64,000 nucleotides of DNA from Perca fluviatilis (GCF_010015445.1 NC_053118.1:18671437-18735436); one strand, 5' to 3'. Shown: positions 1 to 11,915, counted from the stretch's first letter. Notes: generated by a model from the letters alone, not told the origin. Made by a program: numbers and translations.

Positions 1-698
1 AATAAAATAAAAACGCCCTTTAAATTAACGTGAAATGAAACTGATGTTTTGTTACCTGCAACAAATGATTGGGTCAGTGTTTAGTTTTTTTATTAGACAA
101 CTTCTATTAATTCTAAACAGTGGTGTCTTAAAGCTATAATGGCTTGGGGGGATAAGGTGTGACTCAACAGGTTTTTTTCTGCCAGCACCAACCCTTCAGT
201 TTAATTTCTTCTTTTTATTGAAGGCCGTTACAATAACACACAAGATCTAACAGGCTTGAGTTATTTTAGGGGAAACGAAAGCTACATAGCATGTGAATAT
301 GGCAATTAAAAATTCCCTTTATTGTCCTGCTGATGTAGGTTTTATAGTCTCTATTTTGAAAAAGGTTTTAAAGCAGTATGCCAGTGGATACAGTATCCTG
401 GTGCTGTAATAGAAGAGTGCAATGAAAAAAAATAAAAAAAAATAAAGAATTATATATTTTAATCTGACAGGGCAGGGATACACCACTTTCTGACACGGAG
501 TGCCAAGAGTCCCACCAAAGTCTGCAGAAAGGTGTCCTGCTTTATATCCGACTCTTCACCACTGAACGGGCTTCCAGTTTCACTTGTCCCTCATGTAGGG
601 TGCAAACGACGATCTCCACTTTCAGACCCACAATTATTCTTTATGTGACCTGATTATTGGACATAACAGCTAAGTGAGCAAAGAAGAATGTGATGCGT

Positions 699-960
699 TT
701 ACCAGTTCTTCTCAGTGAGGATGGTGTGTGACAGCTGACAGCGGGGCATGGCCAGTATTTGGCTGCAGAGTTTTGAAACCATGGTGGAGAAGGCAGGATG
801 TCCTCTGTACCCCGGGAGCAGAGAGAAGAGTGGAGGAGACGGGGTCAAAAGCCTAACCTGTACTGCCATCTCCTGGCTCAGCAAGCAACGAGCCAGCACA
901 GTCCAGATGACTGTGAAAGGTTAGAGCTACACAATTCATCTGTTCTGTTCATGTCTGGGT
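699..960. other. Segment open in frames on both strands, present in all three units
   Basis: A stretch of about 200 bases recurs at 699-899, 5905-6105 and about 24575-24774. It is open on the minus strand in all three copies (starting MLARCLLSQEMAV, ending TEKNW before the stop) and largely open on the plus strand. The minus-strand reading contains a possible donor (GGTTAGGC). I recognise no domain. It could be an exon of an unidentified gene or part of an old repeat. Confidence 0.3.
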
Positions 961-1089
961 CTGAGACATCTCACAGAACTAAAGCTTATGGAAATATTTT
1001 GTGTGCCAGCTTCTCCTCAAAACCAAGTTGGCATTGTTCACTGATCTCATCTTAAGTAGTTTATTTTAAGGGTTCTGTACAGCTTTTTA

Positions 1090-1825
1090 GGAGCTTAGGT
1101 TAACTGGAATGATTACATTTCTAACAGTTTGGAGTGTCACACAACCCCTGCAAGAACTTCAGCATGACTCCAAATTATATTCGAGAATGCTAAATACAAA
1201 GAACATCACAGGCTTAAAGTGGCTCAAATTTAATTTGCTATGTGTTAAATGTATGCTATTCTGTTCATAGACTGTAAACATAATGGATGTAGCATCAGTG
1301 ACGTCACCCATTGGTTTGTTGACTGCCATTTTGAACCATCTTGTAGAGACCATACTGTATTATATTAATGGACAGAGCATGTGTGACGTCACCCATTGGT
1401 TTGTGGAGATCTGCTATGAGTTGTCTAGTTTGCCGTTACAGGCGCAGCCATCCTTGTTGCGGATGTGACGATTTTAAACGAGAGGAAGGAGTGAGGGAGG
1501 AGCCCTTACACTCTACGTTACGTTACACACTTTCAATCGGCAATAAACCATAATTAAAAAAAATTATGTATTACAGAAATACTTAAACCTAGCGATTGAG
1601 ACCATAAACTCAGTATGAAAATGATTACTGAGGTAATAAATCAAGTGAGAAGTGGGTCACTTTCTCATAGACTTCTACAGAAACTTAACTTTGTTGGCAG
1701 AATACATGCAACACCCAGCAAATTAAACTCCAGACACTTTAATAGCTAATTAATGTGAAGTTCTTTGTATATGGCATTCTGTAATATCTTTGGAGTCATG
1801 CTGGTGTTCTTGCAGAGGTGTAAAC
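1090..1825. repeat. Interspersed foldback repeat with two TGACGTCA sites (unit 1)
   Basis: The left part (about 1100-1215, starting ggttaactggaatg) reappears inverted at about 1745-1820 (catgctggtgttcttgcag), so the segment is a degenerate foldback. Between the arms, two similar blocks each contain TGACGTCACCCATTGG, at 1299 and 1384. The same repeat is present at 10118-10845 and, split by the 11.8-kb transposon, at 27580-28210 plus 40483-40622. A further inverted piece lies at 14400-14530. Confidence 0.6.
1299..1399. promoter_or_regulatory. Paired CRE-like palindromes with adjacent inverted CCAAT
   Basis: TGACGTCA occurs at 1299-1306 and 1384-1391, each followed by CCCATTGG, an inverted CCAAT box. 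TGACGTCA is the consensus site for CREB/ATF factors, and CCAAT binds NF-Y. The pair is conserved in unit 2 (10325, 10412) and unit 3 (27785, 27885). Activity is not shown, and the sites lie inside a repeat. Confidence 0.4.
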
Positions 1826-2895
1826 AAACAGAAAGTTACAAAATTCTCTAAAAAGCTCTTGAATAGTGTAAAAAAAGCCTGTTGGATAACATTGTCCACT
1901 AGATGGGGTTATACTTTTCATAGTTGAGTCCCACAAAAAGTTATCTCTGCTCTCCACACATTTCCAGCAGGTTATACACAAATATCAAATAAATAGTTAG
2001 AGATGGGGACAGGCTGAACAGTTGAAGGTGTACACACTGTGATCTTGACTCAACAGCCAAGAATGAGGGGCCGTATTAGTTTACCAAAACTATGTTACAG
2101 TAAACACTCGCCAACAGGCCAAATTCCTACCTGCATAAAATCTACAAATATTTAAAATAAAAATAAATATAAACCAAAAAAGGACGCTTTATACATTCGC
2201 ACAAGTCTCAGCACACCCAGATAGGACAGCATTCACACTTACCTTTTAGAACACCCTGAGCTTAATTAAAATAAAGAAATGATACGGTACATAAATGGGC
2301 ATTTGTTGAAAATTAGTTTATGATTGAGTAACATTGAGAGCCCTTTCTGTATTTATTATATATTAATGTTATTAATGCTCAATCTTTGACATGTTAAAGA
2401 CCTGCACACACTGTGACAGCAAAGTATGACATGCTTCAACTTTGAAACTGAGTATCCTTAATGATTATGTGAGACAAATGTATTTTAAACGAGACTCAGA
2501 AATAATAAAGGCCTAGATTACTCAAGAAAACAGAAATACAATCGGAATAAACAGCAGAATTTTAAGATTTTTATTTATTCTGCTTTTATCAGTAACTTCA
2601 AAATATTCTTGATAATTAACATTAAAAGTAGGTTTCAGAATAATAATAGCACTCAGAACAAAAACAGTGAAATGGTCTATAGGCAACATAAAAAAGAAAG
2701 AAAATGATCCTGCAAGAAACTGTATGAGGCAAGAGACAAGTGAAAAGACTATTTTACTCAATTATATTATTATACTTTGCTTGCTAAACTTTCTCACTCA
2801 TTGGCTGAAAGGATTGGGACCGGGGTGTGAGCAGCAGTATGAGGCCATGCAAAGATGAGAGAAAAGCTGAGTGGTGATGCTGCCGTCTCCACCAG

Positions 2896-3633
2896 TTAGG
2901 AGAGCATGACCAAAGAGACCAGCGGTGCCACCAGGAGCAGAAGGCCAGCACTTGCGCTGCTGGCGCTGTTGCAGAAGTTCCCCTGACAGCAGCTAATTTC
3001 TGTTCCAAGGGCTCCTGCAGTCTGTGTGGTTTGCGTTGAGCAAATCGTCTTGGAGGCACAGCCCTTCATGGTCACTGTTTGACCTCCTGCATTCACTGGG
3101 AGAATTAAAGTAATTTTTAGGGTGAGAACTTAATGTTTTGGACATCCATTCAAACAGAGTTAGATGTTTAATGCTGTAGGTTGTTACCTGTTGTTGAGAT
3201 GCAGTAGTCCTCATTCCCCTCACAGTTTAGAGTGTTGGTGCACTTTTGTCCGTCACAGGAGAAGCACTTTTTACCATTTGGATTGGATTTGCTGGGTTCT
3301 GTAACAAAAAACATCCATTGTTCATATTGTTTGGGGATGTAGAGGGGGGTTGAGTGGTGGCTTGAATGCACTTTTCTTATTCAGTTCCTTTTTCAAAGCT
3401 TTCTATGTCCAGCAGTCTAATGGACACTCCCTACTGATTTACACAATGTAAAAAATATTAACATTCATTGTTCATATTGTTTGTGGATGTAGTAATTCAG
3501 ATATACAAAATGCAAAGATGTATGCTATTTGTTTGCTTAATATCTAATTATAATAAGTAGATTGTTTTTACATTAAGCTATGATTGGCCTATAGATAATA
3601 AATTAAGATTGACTTTAACCTGGAAATTCAGTG

Positions 3634-3672
<39 letters not shown>

Positions 3673-3763
3673 CATTGAATTTTTTACATTGTTGATAAAG
3701 GGCATGCTTTATATTGCTGAGATAAAGTCTGACATCCTGCACATGAGTCTTCCCCTCTCTCCA

Positions 3764-3797
<34 letters not shown>

Positions 3798-5053
3798 GCA
3801 CGCCACGCACGCGCACGCACTACGCACGACGCATCGCACACAGCTGCACTGTGGCAGTTGGGGGTATCATGCCCTTGAGCTCCTCTATAAGAGATGGTGA
3901 TGGAAAGTCATATTCCCCTCTACTGGCTTGTCTTGGAACTTAAGTCTTGTCTCAACAATATCAACTCCAAACATATTGTCTCAGGTTCTGATACATGGAC
4001 TGGCATCACCAATTCACAAAACCTACATTCACAATGTCCATATGGCACTATACAGTATATATACATCTTATATATACTGTATTTTTAAAAAAAATGCATT
4101 TTTTTAGTCAGTAAAATCTGAGTTTTTTTTTTAAAATAATAAATAAGTGCAACCAACACTAACTTTTAAGGAGAGTAGTTTTCACATTTTTAACAGCTAT
4201 TGCTTATGCAACTAAAACAGCTCTCATTTAAAAGAAGCGGCTAAATATCAAGAGACAATATACAGTCAGTAAGTTACCAGGGGCAGGTTGGGTGTTGCAG
4301 AGATCGGAGGTGCAACAGTTGCTGGTTATTACGGTGTTGGCGATTCCAAAGTTGACAGAGGCCTCAACACACTCTTCAGCCAAAGCACAGCTTTTTGAGT
4401 TGACATCAAGAATTTTTGAACCACCTGCAACAAAAGAGGAACCTTTGTAAACTGGGACTGCACAAAGCATTTTAACAATAAAAACAATGCAACACAAATT
4501 ATTATACCTGCATATGAAGTGACTTTAATTGCCCCACACTGTTGACCCTGCAAAGGGCATTCTTTTGATGTATCTGTGCAGGTTCCTGAGATTCCCGGTG
4601 TACACTCATAACATTTCAAGGTGTAGGCTGAGAAAACACAAAACTTTCAAACTTTAAACTTAAAAAAATAATAATAATTTTGACACCTTAACTCTGAGGT
4701 AAAATAAAAATTATGAGTGCAGATACAAAAAAAAAATGTGTTGTACAGCATGAAGGTGGTTGCAAAGTGAAGTTTTGACATTTTTTTGCTTGTTTTTCAA
4801 CGGAATAGAAAAGAGGTCAAAACATCCGTGGACGAACAGGTGAAGAACAAAAAGCAATAGCAGTGACAAGTAAAACTAACCAATAACATGTATATGTTGG
4901 GCATACAGTTGCCTACTGGTATGTGGCATATGACAATCATGTACAATCCTTCTCTATTTTTAGATTAAACAGTTTAAAAAAAAAAAAAAAAAAAAAAATT
5001 CTTTTCCGGGGGGACCAGAGCACAATCCCAAAGATCAGCATCAGGAGATGCAT
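2896..5053 (-). CDS. Two-domain Ly6/uPAR-like GPI-anchored protein, copy 1
   Basis: Five exons can be assembled on the minus strand: signal peptide from ATG 5053, exon 2 4627-4508, exon 3 4424-4278, exon 4 3298-3188 and exon 5 3095-2896. All four junctions are phase 1 with canonical AG acceptors. Domain 1 starts with LKCYEC and ends CCTSDLCN; domain 2 starts KKCFSCDG and ends CCQGNFCN. These are the cysteine signatures of three-finger Ly6/uPAR domains. A C-terminal hydrophobic tail ([16 protein letters not shown]) predicts a GPI anchor, so the product should be a small cell-surface protein; its ligand cannot be read from sequence. Copy 2 has a GC donor after the leader exon, but here that stretch is replaced by GGTCCCCCCGGAAAAG next to a long A/T run, so no in-phase donor is visible. 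The copy may be non-functional or the assembly may be wrong at the homopolymer. Confidence 0.78.
3634..3870. repeat. CT and CA/CG microsatellites in the Ly6 intergenic stretch
   Basis: There is a (CT)n tract at about 3634-3667 and a (CA)n tract followed by cgcacg repeats at about 3773-3840. The orthologous tracts in unit 2 (12659-12687 and 12792-12850) differ in length and in interruptions, as expected of microsatellites. The open frames here are low-complexity artefacts. Confidence 0.9.
4975..5000. repeat. Poly(A) tract beside Ly6 copy 1 exon 1
   Basis: An uninterrupted run of A bases lies directly next to the leader exon of Ly6 copy 1. Unit 2 has only short A runs here, separated by gacaacaaaac. 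This is the place where the donor of copy 1 is missing, so the run may reflect a real rearrangement or an assembly error. Confidence 0.8.
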
Positions 5054-6166
5054 TCTGTGATGGCAGGATTCTACTGAGTTTCAGTTTGATCTGTTAAGGG
5101 CAAAAGTAGTTCTCCTGAGAAGGGGTTGTCTTCATCCTCAGACCACTCCTTCATACATCCCTGAATAGTGACTAAATGTGAATCTTAAAAATAAAATAAA
5201 AACGCCCTTTAAATTAACGTGAAATGAAACTGAGGTTTTGTTACCTGCAACAAATGATTGGGTCAGTGTTTAGTTTTTTTATTAGACAACTTCTATTAAT
5301 TCTAAACAGTGGTGTCTTAAAGCTATAATGGCTTGGGGGGATAAGGTGTGACTCAACAGGTTTTTTTCTGCCAGCACCAACCCTTCAGTTTAATTTCTTC
5401 TTTTTATTGAAGGCCGTTACAATAACACACAAGATCTAACAGGCTTGAGTTATTTTAGGGGAAACGAAAGCTACATAGCATGTGAATATGGCAATTAAAA
5501 ATTCCCTTTATTGTCCTGCTGATGTAGGTTTTATAGTCTCTATTTTGCAAAAGGTTTTAAAGCAGTATGCCAGTGGATACAGTATCCTGGTGCTGTAATA
5601 GAAGAGTGCAATGAAAAAAAAAAAAAAAATAAATAAAGAATTATATATTTTAATCTGACAGGGCAGGGATACACCACTTTCTGACACGGAGTGCCAAGAG
5701 TCCACAGGTTTTCATTCCCACCAAAGTCTGCAGAAAGGTGTCCTGCTTTATATCCGACTCTTCACCACTGAACGGGCTTCCAGTTTCACTTGTCCCTCAT
5801 GTAGGGTGCAAACGACGATCTCCACTTTCAGACCCACAATTATTCTTTATTTGACCTGATTATTGGACATAACAGCTAAGTGAGCAAAGAAGAATGTGAT
5901 GCGTTTACCAGTTCTTCTCAGTGAGGATGGTGTGTGACAGCTGACAGCGGGGCATGGCCAGTATTTGGCTGCAGAGTTTTGAAACCATGGTGGAGAAGGC
6001 AGGATGTCCTCTGTACCCCGGGAGCAGAGAGAAGAGTGGAGGAGACGGGGTCAAAAGCCTAACCTGTACTGCCATCTCCTGGCTCAGCAAGCAACGAGCC
6101 AGCACAGTCCAGATGACTGTGAAAGGTTAGAGCTACACAATTCATCTGTTCTGTTCATGTCTGGGT

Positions 6167-6880
6167 ATGCAGTTCAATCATACATTAAGTTGTGTATATT
6201 ACATTTATTAATACTTTTAATTGAGCCTAAAATGTTTCTACATCGCCAGGATCAAGCTCTCGGTCAGCATCCATTGCAGTGTCAACTCCTGTTTGTAATC
6301 ATCCTAGCTGAAGTGTTTGGAATGGTCTTCTATAGGAGGAGGTTAACAGGATCCAGGATCCATAATCCATGCAGTGTAGATACAAATCAAAAGGTGTAGG
6401 TTTAACCAGGTGAACAAGCCCAGTTGAGTAAAATAAATGAACTGTTATGGTTTTGGTATTTTGTTCTGTGTTTTGTCTTATTGTGGTGGTCTGTTTTTCT
6501 GTTTTGTATTTTGCTCTGTTTCCTGTTTTATTTTGATAGTCTGGTTTTCTGTCTTGTCGTGTCTTGTTTTACTTCCTGTCTTTTGGTTTTCCCGCTCTTG
6601 TGATTGCCTGATGTTATTCACCTGTTTCCCAGCCCTTGTCTCACCTGCCTCTTGTTACCTCGTTACCCTCTGTATTTAGTATTTGTGTTTTCCCTTGTCC
6701 TGTGTCAGATCGTTGTGTTTTGTCTCCAGTTTGTACTTGCTGTTCAGTTTATTTTCATTTGGTTATGTCAGTGGATTGCTTAGTGCTGTTCTGTGTTTGC
6801 CTGTTCCTGTTCCTGTTTTGGGGTTCCTACCTGCTCCTGGTTTTGTATTTTGCCTGTTCCAGTCTTTGGATTTTGCCAAT
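6167..6880. repeat. T/pyrimidine-rich interspersed repeat shared by units 2 and 3
   Basis: The block includes a long run rich in tgtttt and cctgtt motifs and recurs at 24835-25283 plus 26520-26695 in unit 3. It is absent from unit 1. It looks like a terminal or untranslated part of a retroelement, but I cannot assign a family. The hydrophobic open frames within it are artefacts of T-richness. Confidence 0.5.
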
Positions 6881-6881
6881 A

Positions 6882-7110
6882 GACCTTTTCCCGGCAGACA
6901 TGTTGACATATAGTAGGAAAAGCACAGGTTTATTCAAAACCATTAATGATGGCTGCATTCCACTTAGGAGAGGTCCTGGTATTGTGCATGCTGACTCACT
7001 GAAATAGCTTACTGGGGGCACTTGATGGAATTGAGCATTGTTAAGGTGATCAATTCCAGCTGTGCTTTTCCTACTATGACAAGTCAAAATGTCTGCTGTA
7101 AAAAGGTCCA
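6882..7110. mobile_element. Small palindromic MITE with TA target duplication
   Basis: A 229-bp element begins GACCTTTT and ends AAAAGGTCCA, with long imperfect inverted repeats (GGCAGACAT..GTAGGAAAAGCAC at both ends). It is flanked by TA at 6880-6881 and 7111-7112. Unit 3 shows the uninterrupted site (gccattaaaccttt near 26680), so the insertion occurred in unit 2 after the duplication. TA duplication fits the Tc1/mariner superfamily. Confidence 0.8.
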
Positions 7111-7513
7111 TAAACCTTTCAACGCTACACTGCCTGCTGTCTCTGCAATTGGGTCAACCACATTCTCTGGAAGACTGTAACATGAACTTACCCTCTTCAA
7201 ACATTTTCAGCTGAATAAATGGGCTTTGTCAGTTGTTATCACTTCCTTATTTGTGATATAATTATTGAAATGTTATTTAAAAATTTTGATTTACAGAATG
7301 ATTATATAAAACAAGCATTGCCAGAAGAATAAAATGTTCAGACAAAGCCTGTGATATGTCTTCATAATAAAATAATGATTTGTTTTGTCTATAAGCTTTT
7401 GGGGTGTTATCTACAGTAATAATAATGACCCAAAGTGATGTGAAATTGCATAGTTTTTACTCAAAAACTTTGAGAGAGGACCCACAGGTTACCCTCCATA
7501 AACATGCAAAAGC

Positions 7514-8600
7514 TTAACCCTGTAAAGCCTGAATTTTGTTTATTAAACCTTTTTACAAAATCCCCCCCCCCAAAAAAGATTTTGCCATATGATTTTGTTT
7601 ATGATAGTAGTTTTTGTATCATGTTTGATACATTGGGCGTTTTGGGCAACGTTTTGCTCACAACAATGTTCATTTTAGGTACAAAGATGTGTTGTTTTTG
7701 GGACCTCAACTTCCATGATTGTATGGGCTACACTTTCATTGATAGTCTTCCTCATCATGGCTATCTGAACTTCCATTATCATGCATAGACTTAGGAGTCC
7801 ATTCCTCCTCCTCCTCATCATCTTCCTCTAACTGCTCCATGTCACTTGAATTGCCATCTGCTATCATGCTGATGACATTTTCAATATACTTCTTCTTCCT
7901 TGGTCGATATAGCATAGCGATTATGTTATTGTTATTTTGAAAATACCCAAAATGTATTTTAAGATGGCATTTTAGTCATTAATTACATTAATTAGATCAT
8001 CAAAATAGTGTGTGTTTGTATAATGGAGGTCAAATCATCCGTGGACGAACAGGTGAGGTACAAAATAGTGTGTGTTTGTATAGTGGTAGGCATGATGTAG
8101 ATTACATTACAAAAATGTGACTTGAAAGTTCAGGGATAAAGAACCTTAAATACCTGCAGTATCAAATTTGATACACACATTTTTAACATGTTTTAACTGT
8201 AATATAAATAATGATTTTTTAAGTAACTATGCATTGTTTCAATAAAGAAGATATTTATTTAAAAAAATGAGTAATAATATAAATGTTATTCTTACGGTAA
8301 CTCTATGAAAATTAGCAACTTGTTCCCTGCCAAAAGTGTGTGGAGGATTTAATGACAGCAGCCATTTTGAAAAGGTAAAAAAAAGCCCTTCCACTGCTTG
8401 TAGTGGAATGATAATCCTTTAGAGGGCAGAATACATGTATCAGATTATATACAACAGGTGTTTAAGGAAATTATTCATCAACTTGATGAGATAGAGGTTT
8501 CACAAACTTGCATAGCAAATATGATACAAATGGTTCTACTATTGAGCCCTATGTGTGAAGCTAGAGAAGGAATGCTTCTGGCAAAATCCATTAGTTAAAC
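7514..8600 (-). mobile_element. Degraded piggyBac-type element
   Basis: At 7514 TTAA is followed by CCCTGTAAAGCC, the layout expected of a piggyBac end (TTAA target, CCC terminus). On the minus strand inside it, an acidic open frame resembles the N-terminus of piggyBac transposases. Repeated GTATCA..TGATAC motifs occur at 7616 and 8159. The right terminus could not be fixed, so the end given is approximate. Confidence 0.45.
7736..7915 (-). pseudogene. piggyBac transposase N-terminal remnant
   Basis: This minus-strand frame of 59 codons starts MLYRPRKKKYIENVISMI and continues with a serine/aspartate/glutamate-rich stretch containing EEDDEEEEEWTPK. A basic start followed by an acidic linker is typical of the N-terminus of piggyBac-family transposases. 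The catalytic domain is missing and a stop follows EEDYQ, so it is a remnant. The assignment rests on composition and on the neighbouring TTAA-CCC terminus. Confidence 0.4.
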
Positions 8601-8630
8601 AAACAAAAACCAATATAAGAAGGCGTGGGG

Positions 8631-9801
8631 CAGGGCCAGTTCTAGCCTGCTATATTATGGTCGGCTGGTAGAAAAAATAGGTGGGCAACTTGGGCGGTTG
8701 GTATAGCAGTAGCACAGAGGTTAGAGAAGCCAGCCTCCAGACCCTAGTGACATGGCACTAACATTTAATCATCTAATCCCAGCTGGCCTGCAACCCAAAG
8801 GCATAGGATTTAGTTCAAGATATGTGGGGAGGCATATAATGTGTTGGCACATGTGTTGGGTTCTCCCCCAGAAAAATGTAAGCTCTTAATTTCCTGCATT
8901 CAGTATTTCTAACTTTTTCTGCATCAATTCATGCTGGAAATATCTTTATTTATGTAAAGGAAAATGCAGGGGACAATTGAAAATATAAAAACATATTGGA
9001 ATATAATGAAGTAAGGCTCTAAGGGATTCTGTATTTTTCAAATATTTATTCAAACATTTTTTTTTTTCACATTTAATGTTATCTCTGCTGAGTCAACACA
9101 CATGTAGGCCTGGGCATGATTTACTCCTCCCTCCTCTTTTGCTCTTTTGTTGATGAACCTCTTTAAACGTGCATGTCAGTGGCACTTATTCATGTGAATG
9201 ATACATTAATTAATTTTAATGAATAGCCCCTGGGCTGTAATTGCTCAGATGTGTTTCAGCAAGATTTCTGCTCATGTTCAAAACGTTGTGCACATTCAAA
9301 ATGTAACTCATCCCATCTTATTTTGAGAAAAAAGTCATATTACGAGAATAAAGTCATAATATCTTAAGAAATAATCCATCTGCCCTATAGTCTGCTGTGC
9401 ATTACGTTGTTGCTCTGCTCATATGGCAGTATCTTATCCACACCGTCTAACAGACACAGAGATCCCCGCCAGGGTCTCTGGATGAGACAAAGTTTAGGGA
9501 AGCGGCTGAATGCTGCTCTTCATCAGAGGTGGAAAACCGATACTACGGCAGAAGCACAGACGAGCCGATATGTCTGCAGCAGACACACACACACACACAC
9601 ACACAGAAGCGCGCGTCCATTATAATCAACTGGAGCTGCAACATTGACTGTGGAGCGCCGCTGCTCATCTCTATTTTTACAGAGAGTGGACACAAAGCGA
9701 CGGACATGGCTAAACACATTTTCTTAACTTTTGATTGGGTGGGCAAGACGCACATTTGGGTGGGCTGAGCCCACCCCTGCCCATTGCTGCCGCCAGCCCT
9801 G
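8631..9801. mobile_element. hAT-like non-autonomous element
   Basis: The element starts CAGGGCCAGTTCTAG and ends with a related inverse sequence (gccgccagccctg). The flanking 8-mers (gcgtgggg at 8623, gcgtggta at 9802) match at 6 of 8 positions, fitting an old 8-bp target duplication. The right end is also present in unit 3 at about 27270-27340, so the insertion predates the unit 2/3 split. A CA microsatellite (about 9583-9604) lies inside. No transposase frame was found. Confidence 0.55.
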
Positions 9802-10117
9802 GCGTGGTAATATTTTGTGTGTGGCGTGGGTGGATGCAGAAATGTCCCAAGCACAGCAACATAAGAAATATACAGGCAGAGGGAGACATATATTTTGAAT
9901 GAGTCAATACATTGATTTTTAGGTAAATCCTGCATAGTATGCCTTCATCAGTTAAATTTTGGCTGTCCGTGTCGGGGAGCAGAGGTCAGCCTGAGACATC
10001 TCACAGAACTAAAGCTTATGGAAATATTGTGCCAGCTTCTCCTCAAAACCAAGTTGGCATTGTTCACTGATCTCATCTTAAGTAGTTTATTTTAAGGGTT
10101 CTGTACAGCTTTTTAGG

Positions 10118-10845
10118 AGCTTAGGTTAACTGGAATGATTACATTTCTAACAGTTTGGAGTGTCACACAACCCCTGCAAGAACTTCAGCATGACTCCAAA
10201 TTATATTCGAGAATGCTAAATACAAAGAACATCACAGGCTTAAAGTGGCTCAAATTTAATTTGCTATGTGTTAAATGTATGCTATTCTGTTCATAGACTG
10301 TAAACATAATGGATGTAGCATCAGTGACGTCACCCATTGGTTTGTTGACTGCCATTTTGAACCATCTTGTATAGAGACCATACTGTATTATATTAATGGA
10401 CAGAGCATGTGTGACGTCACCCATTGGTTTGTGGAGATCTGCTATGAGTTGTTTGCCGTTACAGGCGCAGCCATCCTTGTTGCGGATGTGACGATTTTAA
10501 ACGAGAGGAAGGAGTGAGGGAGGAGCCCTTACACTCTACGTTACGTTACACACTTTCAATCGGCAATAAACCATAATTAAAAAAAATTATGTATTACAGA
10601 AATACTTAAACCTAGCGATTGAGACCATAAACTCATTATGAAAATGATTACTGAGGTAATAAATCAAGTGAGAAGTGGGTCACTTTCTCATAGACTTCTA
10701 CAGAAACTTAACTTTGTTGGCAGAATACATGCAACACCCAGCAAATTAAACTCCAGACACTTTAATAGCTAATTAATGTGAAGTTCTTTGTATATGGCAT
10801 TCTGTAATATCTTTGGAGTCATGCTGGTGTTCTTGCAGAGGTGTA
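10118..10845. repeat. Interspersed foldback repeat with two TGACGTCA sites (unit 2)
   Basis: This is the unit 2 copy of the foldback described at 1090-1825, with CRE-like palindromes at 10325 and 10412. It differs from the unit 1 copy by a few short indels. Confidence 0.6.
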
Positions 10846-11915
10846 AACAAACAGAAAGTTACAAAATTCTCTAAAATGCTCTTGAATAGTGTAAAAAAAG
10901 CCTGTTGGATAACATTGTCCACTAGATGGGGTTATACTTTTCATAGTTGAGTCCCACAAAAAGTTATCTCTGCTCTCCACACATTTCCAGCAGGTTATAC
11001 ACAAATATCAAATAAATAGTTAGAGATGGGGACAGGCTGAACAGTTGAAGGTGTACACACTGTGATCTTGACTCAACAGCCAAGAATGAGGGGCCGTATT
11101 AGTTTACCAAAACTATGTTACAGTAAACACTCGCCAACAGGCCAAATTCCTACCTGCATAAAATCTACAAATATTTAAAATAAATATATACCATAAACAA
11201 GGACGCTTTATACATTCGCACAAGTCTCAGCACACCCAGATAGGACAGCATTCACACTTACCTTTTAGAACACCCTGAGCTTAATTAAAATAAAGAAATG
11301 ATACGGTACATAAATGGGCATTTGTTGAAAATTAGTTTATGATTGAGTAACATTGAGAGCCCTTTCTGTATTTATTATATATTAATGTTATTAATGCTCA
11401 ATCTTTGACATGTTAAAGACCTGCACACACTGTGACAGCAAAGTATGACATGCTTCAACTTTGAAACTGAGTATCCTTAATGATTATGTGAGACAAATGT
11501 ATTTTAAACGGGACTCAGAAATAATAAAGGCCTAGATTACTCAAGAAAACAGAAATACAATCGGAATAAACAGCAGAATTTTAAGATTTTTATTTATTCT
11601 GCTTTTAACCAGTAACTTCAAAATATTCTTGATAATTAACATTAAAAGTAGGTTTCAGAATAATAATAGCACTCAGAACAAAAACAGTGAAATGGTCTAT
11701 AGGCAACATAAAAAAGAAAGAAAATTATCCTGCAAGAAACTGTATGAGGCAAGAGACAAGTGAAAAGACTATTTTACTCAATTATATTATTATACTTTGC
11801 TTGCTAAACTTTCTCACTCATTGGCTGAAAGGATTGGGACCGGGGTGTGAGCAGCAGTATGAGGCCATGCAAAGATGAGAGAAAAGCTGAGTGGTGATGC
11901 TGCCGTCTCCACCAG

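Larger units (their letters stand above)
1..5189. repeat. Tandem segmental duplication, unit 1
   Basis: The first bases of the window recur at 5190, and the whole block is repeated in unit 2 with only scattered substitutions and small indels. Bases 1-960 match 5190-6166, and 961-5189 match 9991-14190. Unit 1 therefore lacks the 3.8-kb middle block (6167-9990) of unit 2. The segment carries one Ly6/uPAR-type gene. The window opens almost exactly on the unit boundary, so the array may continue to the left. Confidence 0.93.

Noticed and set aside
2896..3301. Exons 4-5 as a separate one-domain Ly6 gene
   Set aside because: Exon 3 ends at a strong GGTAAC donor that joins exon 4 in phase, and no separate leader exon precedes exon 4; a two-domain protein is the better model.
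3578..3943. Open frames rich in His/Thr or Arg/Glu over the Ly6 intergenic tracts
   Set aside because: They are translations of CT and CA microsatellites; the equivalent frames in unit 2 differ in length and content.
6437..7007. Hydrophobic frames that look like multi-pass membrane proteins
   Set aside because: They derive from a T-rich interspersed repeat; frames are not preserved in the unit 3 copy.
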